Shown here one piece after another: positions 34,638 to 51,029 of a stretch of 64,000 nt of DNA (positions are counted from its first letter, which is position 1; every line of letters begins with the position of its first letter). A model generated the notes under the pieces. That model worked only from the letters and a program-made list of their open reading frames with translations. It searched no databases and was not told where the DNA came from. The DNA comes from Tenrec ecaudatus. Taxonomy: Eukaryota > Chordata > Mammalia > Afrosoricida > Tenrecidae. Made by a program: the position numbers and the translations under genes. The DNA lies in NCBI RefSeq assembly GCF_050624435.1, contig NC_134539.1, positions 143,130,025 to 143,194,024 on the forward strand, given 5' to 3'.

Positions 34638-34684
34638 GTGCGGGGTTGGCTCGAATGCCGGCGGCCTCTGCGGGAAGGAGGGAG

Positions 34685-39236
<4,552 letters not shown>

Positions 39237-39269
39237 TGACAGGTCTGGCAACAGCGATAAACAAAGGGG

Positions 39270-39275
39270 TTTATT
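39270..39275 (-). terminator. SMARCD2: SMARCD2 poly(A) signal AATAAA
   Basis: TTTATT on the plus strand is AATAAA on the gene strand, giving SMARCD2 a 3'UTR of about 0.8 kb (39270-40047). It faces the PSMC5 signal with 93 bp between the hexamers. Confidence 0.88.
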
Positions 39276-40047
39276 CGGAAACTTCCAACCTGCCAGAAGT
39301 GGGACTTGCCAAGTCCTGGGCCCACTCTCCTCCCCCTCCATCACCACCTTGTCCCCTCTGTCTACGAGGCAATATTTCCCTGGGCCCAAACAGCTGGGGT
39401 GACAGCCCTCTGGCACCCGGGAGATGATGGCGGCCAGAGGCCGCTTGCATAGATTAAGGAAAGAAGATGGGTGGAGGCACCAGATAAGGGCTCCCTGAAC
39501 ACCCCCAACTTAACCTGTACAAAAAAAGTGGCTCCCGCATAGAAAAACCTGCTTCCCAGTTAGTGCAAACGCCCAAAGGAAAGGAAGAAAACCAGCGGTG
39601 AGGCTGGGCTTGAGGGAACGGTGAAGAACTTTGGTTTAGGAAGGCTCGGAAGTGTCTGGGCTTGTGCCCTCTTCCTTGCCCAGAGCCCCAAAGGGGAGTC
39701 TGTAAACATGCAAACCCAGCAGCCTTTGGTTCGGAAATGTCTGTTACATGGCCCTAGCACCACCTCAGCTGTCCTACCGGGGCCTGCCTGCAGAGGGCAG
39801 AAGAGGCATCTGTTAGGAACCCAAGGAAAGTAGATGCATAAAGTAATAAGGCTTTGGGGACCCAAGCAACAAGGAATCCTACTACTACATCCTTTATGAA
39901 ACTAAAGCTGGGAGTAGAGGGTGACAGAGACACTCCTCACCCCACCCTTATCCTACATGTTGGGGGGAGGGGGCAGCCCCAGCCGGGACCCAGAGGTGGT
40001 CCCCTTCCAAGGCTGCTCTGAGCTGGGAAGGATGGCTCCCTGAGCAG

Positions 40048-43000
40048 TTAGGTCAGGCGGATCCCCAGCACCTGTTCCAGTTCCTGTCGGCGCTGCTGCA
40101 CCTGCAGAAGAGGGTGACAGTGGCTCAGGCCTGAGATATCCGTTCTGCATGAGGGGGGTGGGGGCTGGCAGGGTCTCACCTTGGCAAAGATGTGCCTCCC
40201 CACTGCTTCTTGAGCCCAGGGCTGGTGGTAGAAAGCAGCTCGTCTCTCCTCCTCGGGATTCCCAATCACATCAGTAATGATCTGCCAATGGGGGGCGAAA
40301 ACCATGGCAAAATGAACACCCCAAGCCAGTCTGCCCCGGGAGCTAAAGGGCAGGGGCAGGGGGTGGACCACTCTCCGGGAAGAGCACCCCACCTTGAGGT
40401 CCCGGCGTTGGGAGCGGAGCCATTCCTGGATGAAGTCCTGGGGGTCGGTGCTAAAGCTGAGCATGAAGTCACGCTGAGTCTTCAGCTGGTTGATGGACTC
40501 AATGGTCTCATGGATCTGAGGGGAACGCAGGAGTCAGTTTCCCCAAGGAAACTGCAGTAAGGCTGAAACTCAAATGACTGGAGCAAAGACCCACCCATCC
40601 ACAAGGTGAAAAAGTGTAGGGACTTGGCTTGCAGCCAGCCCACCACCCTGTGCTGGGGCCCCACCTTGACATCAAGAGAGGCAATCTCCTGCTGGTTGGT
40701 CGTAGAGGCCAGGAAATTGCTCATCTGAGCCTTCAGTGGGTCATCCACCTCCACGTCAATGTCATAGCAGGCGGTTTTCTTCTGGTCATTGGGGTCCACA
40801 CTGCAAGCAGCACATGAGGGGAAGCGCAACTAGCCATTCACCCAGCGGGGCTAAACGCCCATCTGAGGCACCATTGGGCAACAGGAAAGCTGACCATCTG
40901 TGTGGCCGGCTTGCAGTGAAGCCAGGGTGGTTCTGCTCTAGAACCCTTCCTGCCCCACCCTCAGTTTACCTAATGACGTGGTTGATGACAATGGGGTCTG
41001 GATGCTGCAGCAACCCGGCCAGCTTCATGGGAATCTCAGAGAAACGGAGTCGCCCACAGCTGAAGATCTGCAGAGAGTACCACGGCTGGGTGACGCCTTG
41101 AGAGTGTCAGGGGCACGCGCTGGGCTGAGCGTCCCGGAGGGAGGGCTCCTGGCTCACCTGGCGGAAGTAGCGGTTGCAGTTGATGTACTCACGCTCGTGC
41201 CCGTCCTGCAGCTGGTTGTGTTTGATGTAGAGCCACAGGGCCTGCATGATGGCGGCCCTCGTCTGCGTGTGCACACCCAGCAGCCTGGCCAGTCGGGGGT
41301 CCAACTTGTACTGGGGTGGCTGGGGATAGGAGAGAGGAATCAGAAAGGGAAGTGGAAGGGCCAGGCAGAGACAGGACTCCAAGAGTGCATCATCACCTGA
41401 TGATCCAGCATGAGCAGGAGGGTGCACTTGACATTGAGGTCTCCAGGCCGTTTCACCTGGAAGCCATCTGTCTCCTGGGTGGTGGGCATCCTGTGCCACT
41501 GGCAGGCAAGAGGGAGTGAGTGTGACAACGTGCAGGGCCCGCCTTGGGGTGCGTGCTCGCAGCACCCTCAGTCCTGCCTCTCCATGCCCCACACTCACCT
41601 CCACCAGATGGTTGTCAGGCCCATACAGCTCCTTGTCCAGCTCGATGACCAGGCTCTTAAAGAAGGAAGAAAACTTCCTTTTCTGTTTGCTAGGCTGGGG
41701 GGAAGAAGGGGGAGGGAAGACGGAGCATTACTGCCATGCTCCCTTTTAGGGGTCCCTCTGAAACCCAAAGCTGAGAGAAGCTCTAAACAGGAGGTGTTCT
41801 TGCTTCTGCCCTAGAGGCGGGGCCCTGCAGTCAGCGCAGGACAGGAGAGACGAGGCCAAGGCTCCCAAGCACCATTCCCCAAGGCAGTTGGCCCTGCCAC
41901 ACAGGAGGTGTCTCGGGAGGTACAAAACATGTTGAGCTGCTAAGTGAGAGGATGGAGGTTCAAGTCATCTAGGCAGTCCTGGCAACCCGACACACTCGGG
42001 GACATTAGACTGGGTGCCCTGTCCTCAAGCCACTTGACTTACCAGCAGGCAGTGGTGGTAATGACCAAACCAACCAACCTCTAGCTGGCGGGAAGCCCTG
42101 CCCTCCCCAAGGCAGGGTTTCTCTGCCACTGCTTCGCTGGCTGGTCCCCAGGGAAGCCCACCTAGGTCACCTCCCCTCCAGACACCCACTTCCCCAACTC
42201 ACATCATCCAGCAGTTTGCCCTCCACTCGGAGTTCCCAGGAAGCCACCTTGTCCCCTGCTGGGGCTCCCCCGGGGGTCCCTGCCGTTACTGCACTGTCAA
42301 CATCAGCTTTGCTGGGGCTGAAGGTGTTGGAAATGTAGATGCGAAGCTTCCGCTTTTGCTGAAGAGAGAAGGACCGGTAACTCCAGGTGGGGCACACTGG
42401 GAACCAGTCGTGCAACAAGCAATCCTAGGCCCACAACGGCAGCCCCTGGCTGAGCCCTGGGGGCTGGAGCTGGAAGCAGGAATGCCCCAGCTCAGCCTGG
42501 AAGTGCTCACAGGGTTAAAGGTGAAATCGTGGCATCACTGGCACTTCTGAAACAAAGGGGCTTGTGGCACAACAGATAGCTATTGGGCAAACCAGAAGCT
42601 TACAGCTCCTATCTTAAATGACACCCAAACCTGCATCACAGCCCTAAGCATGTGGGCCTCCTAGAAAGCTTTTACTTCTCCAGGGAGTGTGCTAGATGAT
42701 GGCGGTTTTTACTTAAAAACAGTAAGTGGATGATGGAGACAGGAACTACCCTGAGCTGCCCTTTTGGCTGGTAGCTGTCTCACTTTGGACCAGAACCCAC
42801 AGGAGGGACACTTTCAATAATGCCCCAGCATCCATGTGCATGCATATATCTGCAGCCCAAAGCTCATGAAACCCCATCTACCTTCGCTTCAGTGGAAACA
42901 AGAAGCCCTGGTGGAACAGTGGGTTATGTGCTAGCCTGCTAGCCCAGAGGTCAGCCGTTCGAGCCCACCACCACTCTGAAGGATGAGGCAGTTTGCTCCC

Positions 43001-45786
43001 GGGAACACTTAACAGCCTCAGAAATTCAAGGGGTCAGTTTTGCTATGAGTCGCACTCAACTTGGTAGCAGTGGGTTAGGGTTGGGTTTTAGTTACTACAT
43101 GTGAAGTATCTGCTATTATTTTGTAGTATAATTCATTTTTCTTAAATTATAGTACATTCACTTAAAAAAAAAAAGCTGGCCCCAACACATTAAACCGAGT
43201 TCCAGTCTCAGTGTGGCCGTGTCTTGGAGAGGGAAAACCACCGGGTCGGGCGGGGGCAGAGAAAGCCTGGGAAGGCGGCGCGTACCGTCAGCGGCTTCTT
43301 GATGGCCTCCTGGATCTCCATCCGCTTGCGAGCAATGGTTTGGTCCAGCTTCCGCTCAAAAGCCAAGAGATCCATGTACGCCTGAGACTCGGGGACAAGC
43401 TCCCGGATCTTGAGGAAGGAAGGGCAGAGGGATTCGTCAGCCAGAGATCTGGCTCCTTCCTCCCTAGCTGGGGGCTGGGGAAGGTGGGCCTTCTACTCCC
43501 AGCCGTCCGTCCAGCTGCCTTCCCTGGTACCCCTTTCTCAACACACTCACTCGCTGAGGCAGAACCTTATCCGCCATCTTCCTCCTCTTCAGCCTGCGGA
43601 GGGCAAAAACCCACTTGAGAGGTCAGCAGAAGGGCACGCATCCTCCCACCTCTACCCACCACTTCAGCCTGGCACCCTCCCCCAAGAGAGCCCCAAAGTC
43701 CTCCTCCGTCATGCAGCCCCGAGTATGGGAGAGAGCACATGAGCCTTACCCCCGGCGCTGGGCGGGCATTGGGGGCTGGGGCTGGGGCACCAGCAGGCGT
43801 TTTCGGAATGGGTCCATCATGGTGGGTGGCATGCCAGGCCGAAGTGGAGCAGCTGTGCCAAACGGGGAGCCGGCAGGTGGTCCCACCTGCAGGCCGGCCA
43901 TGGGCATCCGGCTCCCTGGAGACATGCCTGGCCGCTGGGGAAAGTGAGTCACCGGTTGGGTGTAGGTCAGTGGCAGGGCCCTCCGGGGTCCGAAGCCCGC
44001 TCCCTCCATACCTCCCCGAGCAGCACACTGCAGCACCCAGGCTGGAGTGCCAGGCAAGGAGACAAAGGGGAGCGTAAACCACACCTGTCCCGCCCCCTTT
44101 GGCACCTGGCAGTTATGCCAGCGAATGAGGCGGGAGCAGGCCTGCCAGAGCCCAGGGTGGGAGGAGAATCCTGCCTGCCAGAGGAGGGCCCCTCACTCAC
44201 TTGCCTCAAGACCCTGGGCTGGCCCCCTGGGCAATGCCATCCTTCTCTGCCTCAATGGGAGACAGAGTGGGGTGATGGGATGGGGCCTACGTAGGCTTCC
44301 CTGAGAGCCGCGAGCAGAGTCTCATGCACAACCCTTTGCCAGCCCGGTGGGGCGGCCGAGGGGGCAGGGCAGCCCAGGGGGTTGGCAAGTCCATGAGCAG
44401 CGGCACCCAGGTGAGCAAGCTGCAACAGGATGGCTTGGAGTGTGTGTTCCAACTGCCAGGGGCAGCCTCCAGAGTTCTGAGACCATCTGGTCGCCACCTG
44501 GCCCCTTCCCACAACCCAGAACCGCACCTTTCTCTCTCACCTCTCTACTGTCCCCCGCTCCCACCTCCCTCCCAGGACAGAAGATCCCAAAAGGGATGCC
44601 CTGGCTCTGAAGTGGCCCCCAGGATAAAGAATAGTTGGCACTTGGACTCTGCCCGTGGTCCAGACACCCACCGCCTGGCAGTAAGGACTGGCTCAGACGC
44701 AACTTAACCCTGCTATCCCAACGTGGAGGAGGTGGGAAGGGCCAGAGACACAGGGTCTGCAGCAGGAAGCCAGGTGAGTAAAGCCACCTCCTAAGAAGGC
44801 TGCAGGACTTCCCACCCCAGGTTCATGTCTGCAAAACCCATCTGGCGTCCCTTTACCCCGCCCCCACCCCCAGGCGGCTGCCTGCAAGGCCTGTTTGGCA
44901 GCTCTGCCTCGCACATGCTGTCCCTGGCAGCTTTGCAGGGCTGGCCCCGGGGCCCAGATTATGCAACCAGCACCCCCAGCCAACCAAGCCAGGCTGGGTG
45001 GGGACTATCCCCGACTCAAAGGACCCCCACCCTCCACCATGGGAGGCCCCTCTTCACTCCCCTCTTGATCAAACCCTAGGCCCCAGGTTCCTAAAAGCAG
45101 AGAACAGTGTGGAAGGGGGGTGAGTCACAGGCCGGGGGCTGTGGGCCTGAGGAGTCCTGCCACAGGTCTCTCCCCATCAGGAAGAAGTCCATCTGAGCTG
45201 TTGAAAGGCCAAAGACAGCTTGTTTCTCTGCCTTAATGAGCCATGGCTCGAGATTATGGAAAACAGACCGCGCTGTGGCCACAGCTGTAAGCTCAGGTCC
45301 CTAACAGCCCAGCCCTGTGTCCCTCTCAGTGTCAGAGGAAGAACAGAAACAGTGGACTCTATCATCCCTGTCTCACCAGGGTGGTCACAAAACCTCCTGC
45401 AGCACTCCCCGCCCCACTCCCGGGCAGGTGTTCAGGTAACAGAGGCCCAGGCTCCACCCAGACATCTGCTCCAGTCTTCCAGGGCTCCCAGTGCCCAGGG
45501 GAAAGGTGCTTACCCACTCATCAAATCCCAGCTTGGCTTTGCCAAGCTCCACACCTGGGCTTGCAAACATACCCCGCCCCCTTAAAAATGCACTAAGCTA
45601 TTTATTTAAAACAAAACTAAAAAAAAACCCTAACCACTAACAGCCAAGAACTTTCTGCTCTCAGTCTCCATAAGCCCCTGCCTGCAAGCCCAGCTAGGTA
45701 GATTTGACTCAGTCTCCTGAGCCCCAGATGTGTACAGTAATCTCCCTCTGGCCCAGCACCAGCCCATATTGTAAGCCTGACTCCAT

Positions 45787-45824
<38 letters not shown>

Positions 45825-48700
45825 CAAGGGCACAAGAGAAGGTGGGGCTGCTGTTGTGGGTCTCCAGCTGCGGGATCCAGGGCTCCGGTGAACAGTTTCT
45901 TCACTGTTCCATGTCTGTGGTCCCAGTGCTCCTGGTGGCCTAGCCAGCGGGCCTCAGTGGTAGAGAACGTACCAGCCCCTCCTCCCCCCCATGCCATGAG
46001 TGGGAACTATCCTAAACTCTGGAGTGAACCCATCCATTGGTGGTGTGGGTGTCAGTGTGTGCGTTTCTGGCTTTGGTGTTAGGAAGCGCCTCTGCTCGCC
46101 GACTGAGCCACGGCTAAGTGTCTCGAGGGAGATGGCTCCTCACTTTCCTCGTTTCAGTGGGAGCCCTTCGCCTGCTGGCCAAGCCTTCCTGCTCACCTCA
46201 GGAGCCCTAACTGAAAGAACACCTCTTGTTCCTCAGACTGTAAGACCCCTCTGCAAGAGGTCAGGCAATCCCACTTGGAGAGGGCAAACCCTCCTGTTTG
46301 TGAACTCACCAGGAAGAGCCAGCCGGGTCTCCCTCTCCCCAGCTATGGTAGGGATGGGAAAGTCTGAAGAGCAGAGGGCCAGTGCTCTCCCAAGTTCACC
46401 ACACAGCCTGGGCCGTCAGCCAGTCAGCCAGCCCCACCTTCTGCAGTCTCAAGGCCACTTCCCCACAAAACCTCGTGAAATCGACCCCAGAAAGGGCTTT
46501 CTCAAGGGCACATTTCCCACGGGGTGCACGCCTGTCTGACTCCACGTCTCCCCTGGGCCAAAAGCCCACCTCAGGTCTCAGCCCATGCTGAGACCCTTCA
46601 GGGACACCTGGGTCCATGAGTTCCCAAAGGGCAGGGCCAAGTGGGAACAATGGGCCCCCGCTGGAGGCCTTGGGACCAGGTGGATCTTTATCCAGACCCA
46701 GACCGTTTGTTTCCTTTTTCTGTGGAGGGATGGGGTCTAAGAGGAATATTAATCACTGTCCTTAGTAAAGCATTTCTTTAAAAAGTGAGACCTGCACACA
46801 CTCTACTACCCTGTGAGCGGTGATGGGATTCAGTCGGTTTGCACCGGGGCAGCAGCACGATACCTAGTTTTTTGTTGAGTCTGGCGCGCCGGCTATTAGA
46901 ATGGCACTTATAAAATCAAGGTTCTCTCTAAGGTGGGCACCTGGGCAGCGCCCCATGTGGAAATCAGAGTTACATTCCTTTTTTTTTTTTTTTGCTTTCC
47001 TTTTAACATTCATCTGCACAATAGCAGTGTTCTGGTATCATGTTGAAATAATAACTACCTTTCAGTCTATTGGGTTTTTGGTCCTTAAACTGGTCATCAG
47101 GGCAAGCAAACTTGTTGTTCAATCATTTGAATCCCACCATGGCCCATGAGAGGCCATTGCGAGGCCCTCCGCAGGGTGGTCCCAGTGCAGGCCAGTGTTG
47201 AATGGTGGGACACCTGGTGAGGTGCCCTGTGAGAAGCTGAGAGCTAAATGACAGTGGAGAGGGAGGCTGGGCACAATTGCCCTGCATTCTGGAGCCACCA
47301 GAAACAACAGACCCCAGGTCAGATGAGTCCCCTCCGCAAGGTCAGGCGGAGTTCGGTTCCTCAGGGAACTTACCCTGAGAACTGGCCTGAGCCATTCTCT
47401 TCCCAGACACCAAGGAGGCCAGTGCAGCAAGGGGTCCTTTGAAACAACTCACTCTGACCCCCCCACCTCCCCGGGCTCCTCCAGCCTCAGGCCGGCAGGG
47501 CTCAGTGGAGCCTCCAGACTAATCAACTCCTGGACACTATGACAGCAGGCACACTGCCAAGGGCAGAGCTGGCCCGACGGTCTGTGCTGGAGGTGAACTC
47601 CTCTTCTCCCTCAGTCCGCCCACCACGGTCTCTGCCTGCATCCAGTCGCCCATGCAGCGTCTCGGACCTGGCCTGGGAGTAGTTAGTCTCCCTCTCCCTG
47701 GGTGGGACCCCTGGCTCTATCCTCTGCCAGGCTCTTCCTCATTAGCAGCTGGGAGCCATCTCGGAATAACAACGGGCCAAGGGGACAGGGCACGCGAAAC
47801 GCTCCGGGTCCAGGACTGGAAAAACCAGGGCGGACCGGGAATAGGGCGGTGGGTGGGGGCTAGAGAACTCGTTCGTCGGCGAGGGCCTCCCCGCCCCCGC
47901 CCCGAGCCCCCTTTGCCAAAACTTCCTCATCGCTTCCCAGGCACCCCCTCCGCGGGCACTACTTAGACTTCTGGGCCCCACACTCGGCTCCTCGGAATCC
48001 CTGCCACATGCCCCCTCCAAAAAAATAATGAAAGCAATTCACCACTAATCGTCTGCCAAGGAGGCGGGCGGTTCTGACTCTCAGGGACCCTGCGGGGCAG
48101 CGCGGAAGCCCCTCGCACGGTTCCGAGGTGTGAGCTTGGGGAAGCCGACTGTCAGCCCTCGCCCACAGCGCAGCGGGTGGGTTCGAACCGGCAGCTTTCT
48201 AGTTGGCAGCCAAGTGCCCTCACCACTGAGCCATCGGGGCTCCCCGACGGGACCAAGCACGGCTTCAAAGCCTCCACACCTCGGACACCCTCTTCCTCTG
48301 TCCCCGCAACGCCACCCACCTCCCAGCCGCAGCCTGGGGGCCCCTGGGCTCGCCCGCGACGTCGCCATTGGAGCTCAGGGCCCGGCGCCCTCTGCCCAGG
48401 AAGCTGCTCAGGGCCCTCGTGGACGGCCCTCGGGCCCTGGCCCGCGGCGATCGCGCGGCTCCGCCCGCCCAGCCGCCTGCTCACCTGGTATGGCGCTGCG
48501 GGGCCGGTGGGCCCCATGGGACGGAAGGCGGCGGCCCCGGGGCCCCCCACGCCTCCAGCCGGCCCTGGTCCCCTGAGCGCCGGTCCGGGCAACATGCCGG
48601 GTCCCCCGGGGGGAGGCGGCGCCCCTAAGGCCGCGGCCACGGCGCCACCGCCGGGACTCAGTGGGGGCAGCGGGAACCCGCCCGCGCCACGACCAGACAT
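40048..48700 (-). CDS. SMARCD2: SMARCD2 (BAF60b), SWI/SNF chromatin-remodelling subunit, 13 exons, 531 aa
   Basis: Exons in transcript order: 48485-48700, 43750-43934, 43551-43593, 43286-43408, 42203-42358, 41599-41694, 41397-41498, 41158-41319, 40970-41067, 40665-40800, 40393-40515, 40180-40281, 40048-40101; 1596 nt ending TAA, all GT-AG. Length equals human SMARCD2. The N-terminal ~130 residues are Gly/Pro/Ala-rich ([14 protein letters not shown] start). A conserved segment with PAQRRG and [11 protein letters not shown] follows, then a SWIB/MDM2 domain (about 305-385; [28 protein letters not shown]) and a helical C-terminus ending EQVLGIRLT. Family role: an accessory BAF subunit that bridges transcription factors to the remodeller; human SMARCD2 is needed for neutrophil granule development. 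The 4.5-kb first intron is the largest, and exon 1 sits in a CpG island. Confidence 0.97.
41900..42080 (+). repeat. AfroSINE, diverged
   Basis: Contains gaggatggaggttcaagtca followed by ggcagtcctggcaacccg, in SMARCD2 intron 5. Confidence 0.55.
42905..43090 (+). repeat. AfroSINE
   Basis: Opens agccctggtggaacagtggg, has gtcagccgttcgagcccacc, and ends tgctatgagtcgcactcaac. One of the best-preserved copies, in SMARCD2 intron 4. Confidence 0.92.
45789..45823. repeat. (CAG)n microsatellite, about 11 units
   Basis: A pure CAG tract in SMARCD2 intron 1 (CTG on the gene strand). Non-coding here. Confidence 0.95.
46818..47142. mobile_element. Non-autonomous hAT-like element (GGTGGGATTCA ends)
   Basis: The left end cggtgatgggattca pairs with the right end tgaatcccaccatgg as a terminal inverted repeat. 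The flanks cctgtgag (46810-46817) and cccatgag (47143-47150) match at 6 of 8 positions, as expected for an old 8-bp hAT duplication. It resembles the OposCharlie-type families; that name is an inference. Confidence 0.7.
48070..48242 (-). repeat. AfroSINE, antisense
   Basis: Starts gttctgactctcagggaccc, has gggtgggttcgaaccggcag, and ends actgagccatcggggctcc. Lies 240 bp from SMARCD2 exon 1. Confidence 0.85.
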
Positions 48701-49330
48701 CGCTCCGTCCCGTCCCGCAGTGTTGTGATCCGGACTCCGGGCTTCGCACCGAATCCGCTCCGCGATCCGAGCTCCGTGATTTTCCGGTCTAAATTCCGGG
48801 TTCTACTAATCCGGGTTCCGGGATTTCCAAATCCAAGTTCGTGAATTGCTCCCTGACCCGGTTTGGACCAGGGCCGATCCTGATTCCGCTCCTACAGTGG
48901 GAATTCCGGATCCGGGATCTGCTGCCCGCCCGCCAGCCGCCCCCGGCCGCCGCAAATTGAGCTACTGGCGCCCCGTTTGCCTGAGGTGGGGGGGATGCAA
49001 CTAACTCCGTGCCCCGCCCAACCCAGCATGGGCTAGACCCCGCCCACATCCAGCAGGCCAATGCTAGGATGCCTCATCAAATCCCGCCCCTCGCGAGACC
49101 CGCCCCCAACAGGAACCACCCCTAACCGCCCTCTATAAGCCCCGCCTACACGCCGTGGGCCGGCCCTTAGCTGGCAAAGCGGGAGAGGAAGCTTCGCCCG
49201 GAAACGCCGAGCAAGGCGCGGGGTCAGAGGTCGAAGGCCACTTAGGGCTGCCACACAGACTGAGATAATTGCAGCTCTCTCCCGGGCGCAACCCCAGCTC
49301 ACCGAGTTACCCGGCCCCACGCCATGTAAA
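48701..49330 (-). promoter_or_regulatory. SMARCD2: SMARCD2 promoter/CpG-rich region with a CCGGAA cluster
   Basis: GC- and CpG-rich DNA directly upstream of the start codon, continuous with exon 1. TTCCGG (CCGGAA on the gene strand, an ETS core) occurs at 48782-48787, 48794-48799, 48816-48821 and 48904-48909, embedded in a degenerate array of TCCGG-containing words from about 48725. No TATA box is evident. The transcription start is not determined; the array may overlap the 5'UTR. Confidence 0.7.
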
Positions 49331-49810
49331 TAGCCTTATTTAATATCTTTTCCACATGTTCAGAGTGGAGGACTCCACTAAGAACTGCCCTCTGGGGCAG
49401 GAGGACAACAACCTCCAAGTCGACTTCCGTATAAAGTCCTTCCTTCCTGGTGGCTCAGCGCTGCCAAAGGCCTTAGGCGGCTCCAGACCCGGCCCAGCTG
49501 TGTGAAGGATTGACTTGCTTAGTTGTCTAGTCCTGCATTTGTTAACATGGTCCTGCCTCACTTTAAGTAGAAGCCTAGTACTGTACTGGACTCCAAGTGA
49601 TGTTTTTCTAGGTGAAGAGAATTTGCATTATGAAGACACTCCTAGTTAAATGAGCTGCTGCTTCGGTATTGATAGCACTTCAATTTTCAAAGGCCCTGGG
49701 AGCTTATGGTCTGCGCCCCCCCACCCAGTACAGGCTAAGTTTTAATAAGCATACAAGAATGTAAGACACCCGAGGGTCACATTAAAAAAAACAACCTCAT
49801 TGTACTTCAA
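49331..49810. other. Upstream intergenic DNA, nothing recognised
   Basis: Between the SMARCD2 CpG region and the first intergenic SINE. No frame or repeat is identifiable. Confidence 0.5.
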
Positions 49811-49811
49811 T

Positions 49812-49995
49812 ATCCTGGGTGGCATAGCAGTTAAGCATGTGGCTGCTGAGTGAAAAGCCTGTGGTTCTAACTCACCCAATTGCTTCGTAGGAGCATCCTG
49901 GTGGCCTGCTCACATAAAAATTACAGCCTGGGGATGCTGTGGGGAAGTTCTACTCACATGGAGTTGACATGAGTCAAAACTGGACTTTTCAGGAC
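49812..49995 (+). repeat. AfroSINE
   Basis: Opens tcctgggtggcatagcagtt, then ctgtggttctaactcaccca, and ends with gttgacatgagtcaaaact. Confidence 0.85.
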
Positions 49996-50311
49996 CTTCA
50001 GTGACATCTTCCTACAATAAGTAAGGGAGGAAGGCAAAAACCTTTCTAACTATTTCTTACTTTGAGTAGCTAAAATTATATTGGCTACTTGGCCCTAACC
50101 CCCATTTTTATATGTTCAGCCCCAACCAATCGATTACTTCCCTCATTGCAACATAGTATCCCAGATCTTGTTTATAGTATTACCCTTTTTGGAGATGTTG
50201 CTTTTCCATACCTTTCTTCCAGTATAAACCCTTGTTGCTTCCCTGCCTTTTAGCCTCTCAGAGCTTCCTCTTTTTCCTCGTCAAAGTTGGTCTACCTGCC
50301 ATTCTGGGGGC

Positions 50312-50480
50312 CAAGACCCAAAGCCCATTGCCTCGGAGTGGATTCCAACGCATAGCAACCCTCTAGGACAAAGGGTTTCTAAGATTGTAATCTTTACGGA
50401 AACAGACAGTCGCTTCTTTCTGCCATGAAGCAGCTGGAAGGTTGTAACTGTCACCAGACTTTCCGTTAGCAGCCAAGTAA
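50312..50480 (-). repeat. AfroSINE, antisense
   Basis: Contains cccattgcctcggagtggat, then ccaacgcatagcaaccctct and agacagtcgcttctttctgc, ending gttagcagccaag. Confidence 0.88.
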
Positions 50481-50494
50481 TAACCTGAGCAAGC

Positions 50495-51000
50495 TGTGGT
50501 AGTGATGTAATCTGGTGTCAACATTGAGACTATTCAGAGTGAAGGGGTGGAGCTTAGCCTGCCAATCAGGTTGCAGCTTGATGACCTCATTTGGAGCCAC
50601 TAAGGAGATAAGTGGCTCCCTGAAGGTGGGACACTGAGACACTCCCTGTGAGACATTCCTCTTGAGAAGACACGTGGAGCTTTGTTGAGCCCTGGAGCTG
50701 GAGGAGTCACATGGAGACCCCTGCCAGGGCTGAGATGCTTTCGCCACCGCTAGAACAAGACTTTCCACCCACTGACCTGTGATCTTCCTGCATTTGGTGT
50801 CATTGCATGTCTTGCGTGGGTCTGAAGAGGAATTTACAGATTGGTATCGGATATATGGACTAATATTGGACTTATGAGCATGATCAAGACTGGGATAGGA
50901 TATTTTTGAATATTCAATTGCTCTTATATATAAAAAGTTCTTTCTTATACACATAGCAATGTCTATGAATTTGTTTCTCTACTCCACCCAGACTAACTCA
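50495..51000 (+). mobile_element. Solo LTR, MaLR-like, family X copy 1
   Basis: Begins TGTGGTAGTGATGTAATC and ends with CTCTACTCCACCCAGACTAA plus CTCA. Shares the block with ggactaatattggactta with copies at 54449-54962 and 55781-56119. The TG...CA ends and GACTAA-type terminus suggest an ERVL-MaLR relative; no internal retroviral gene is present. Confidence 0.65.
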
Positions 51001-51029
51001 TTAGTCCAGAGACATGTCACCAGAATTTT

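Larger units (their letters stand above)
34140..34684. promoter_or_regulatory. Bidirectional CpG-rich FTSJ3/PSMC5 promoter
   Basis: The two start codons face away from each other with 545 bp between them. Seen: a perfect NRF1 palindrome TGCGCATGCGC at 34627-34637; ETS cores CTTCCG at 34565-34570 and CCGGAAGTG at 34580-34588; a YY1-like CCGCCATCTTG at 34350-34360; and an 18-bp tandem repeat at 34293-34328, each unit with two CTTCCG motifs. There is no TATA box at an expected place. NRF1, ETS (GABP-type) and YY1 sites are typical of TATA-less housekeeping promoters; actual binding is inferred. Confidence 0.88.
43935..48484. other. SMARCD2 intron 1
   Basis: 4.5 kb of fairly GC-rich DNA. Contains the CAG repeat, a hAT-like element at 46818-47142 and an antisense AfroSINE at 48070-48242. 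I see no alternative first exon I can defend. Confidence 0.65.

Noticed and set aside
45789-45823. CAG repeat considered as a polyglutamine exon
   Set aside because: It lies within SMARCD2 intron 1, with no splice sites or conserved frame around it.
46000-46539. 179-codon plus-strand frame in SMARCD2 intron 1
   Set aside because: No recognisable domain, no splice context with SMARCD2 (opposite strand), and composition typical of GC-rich intronic DNA.
48177-48728. 183-codon plus-strand frame opposite SMARCD2 exon 1
   Set aside because: The complement of a Gly/Pro-rich coding exon and a SINE; low-complexity and without a conserved domain.
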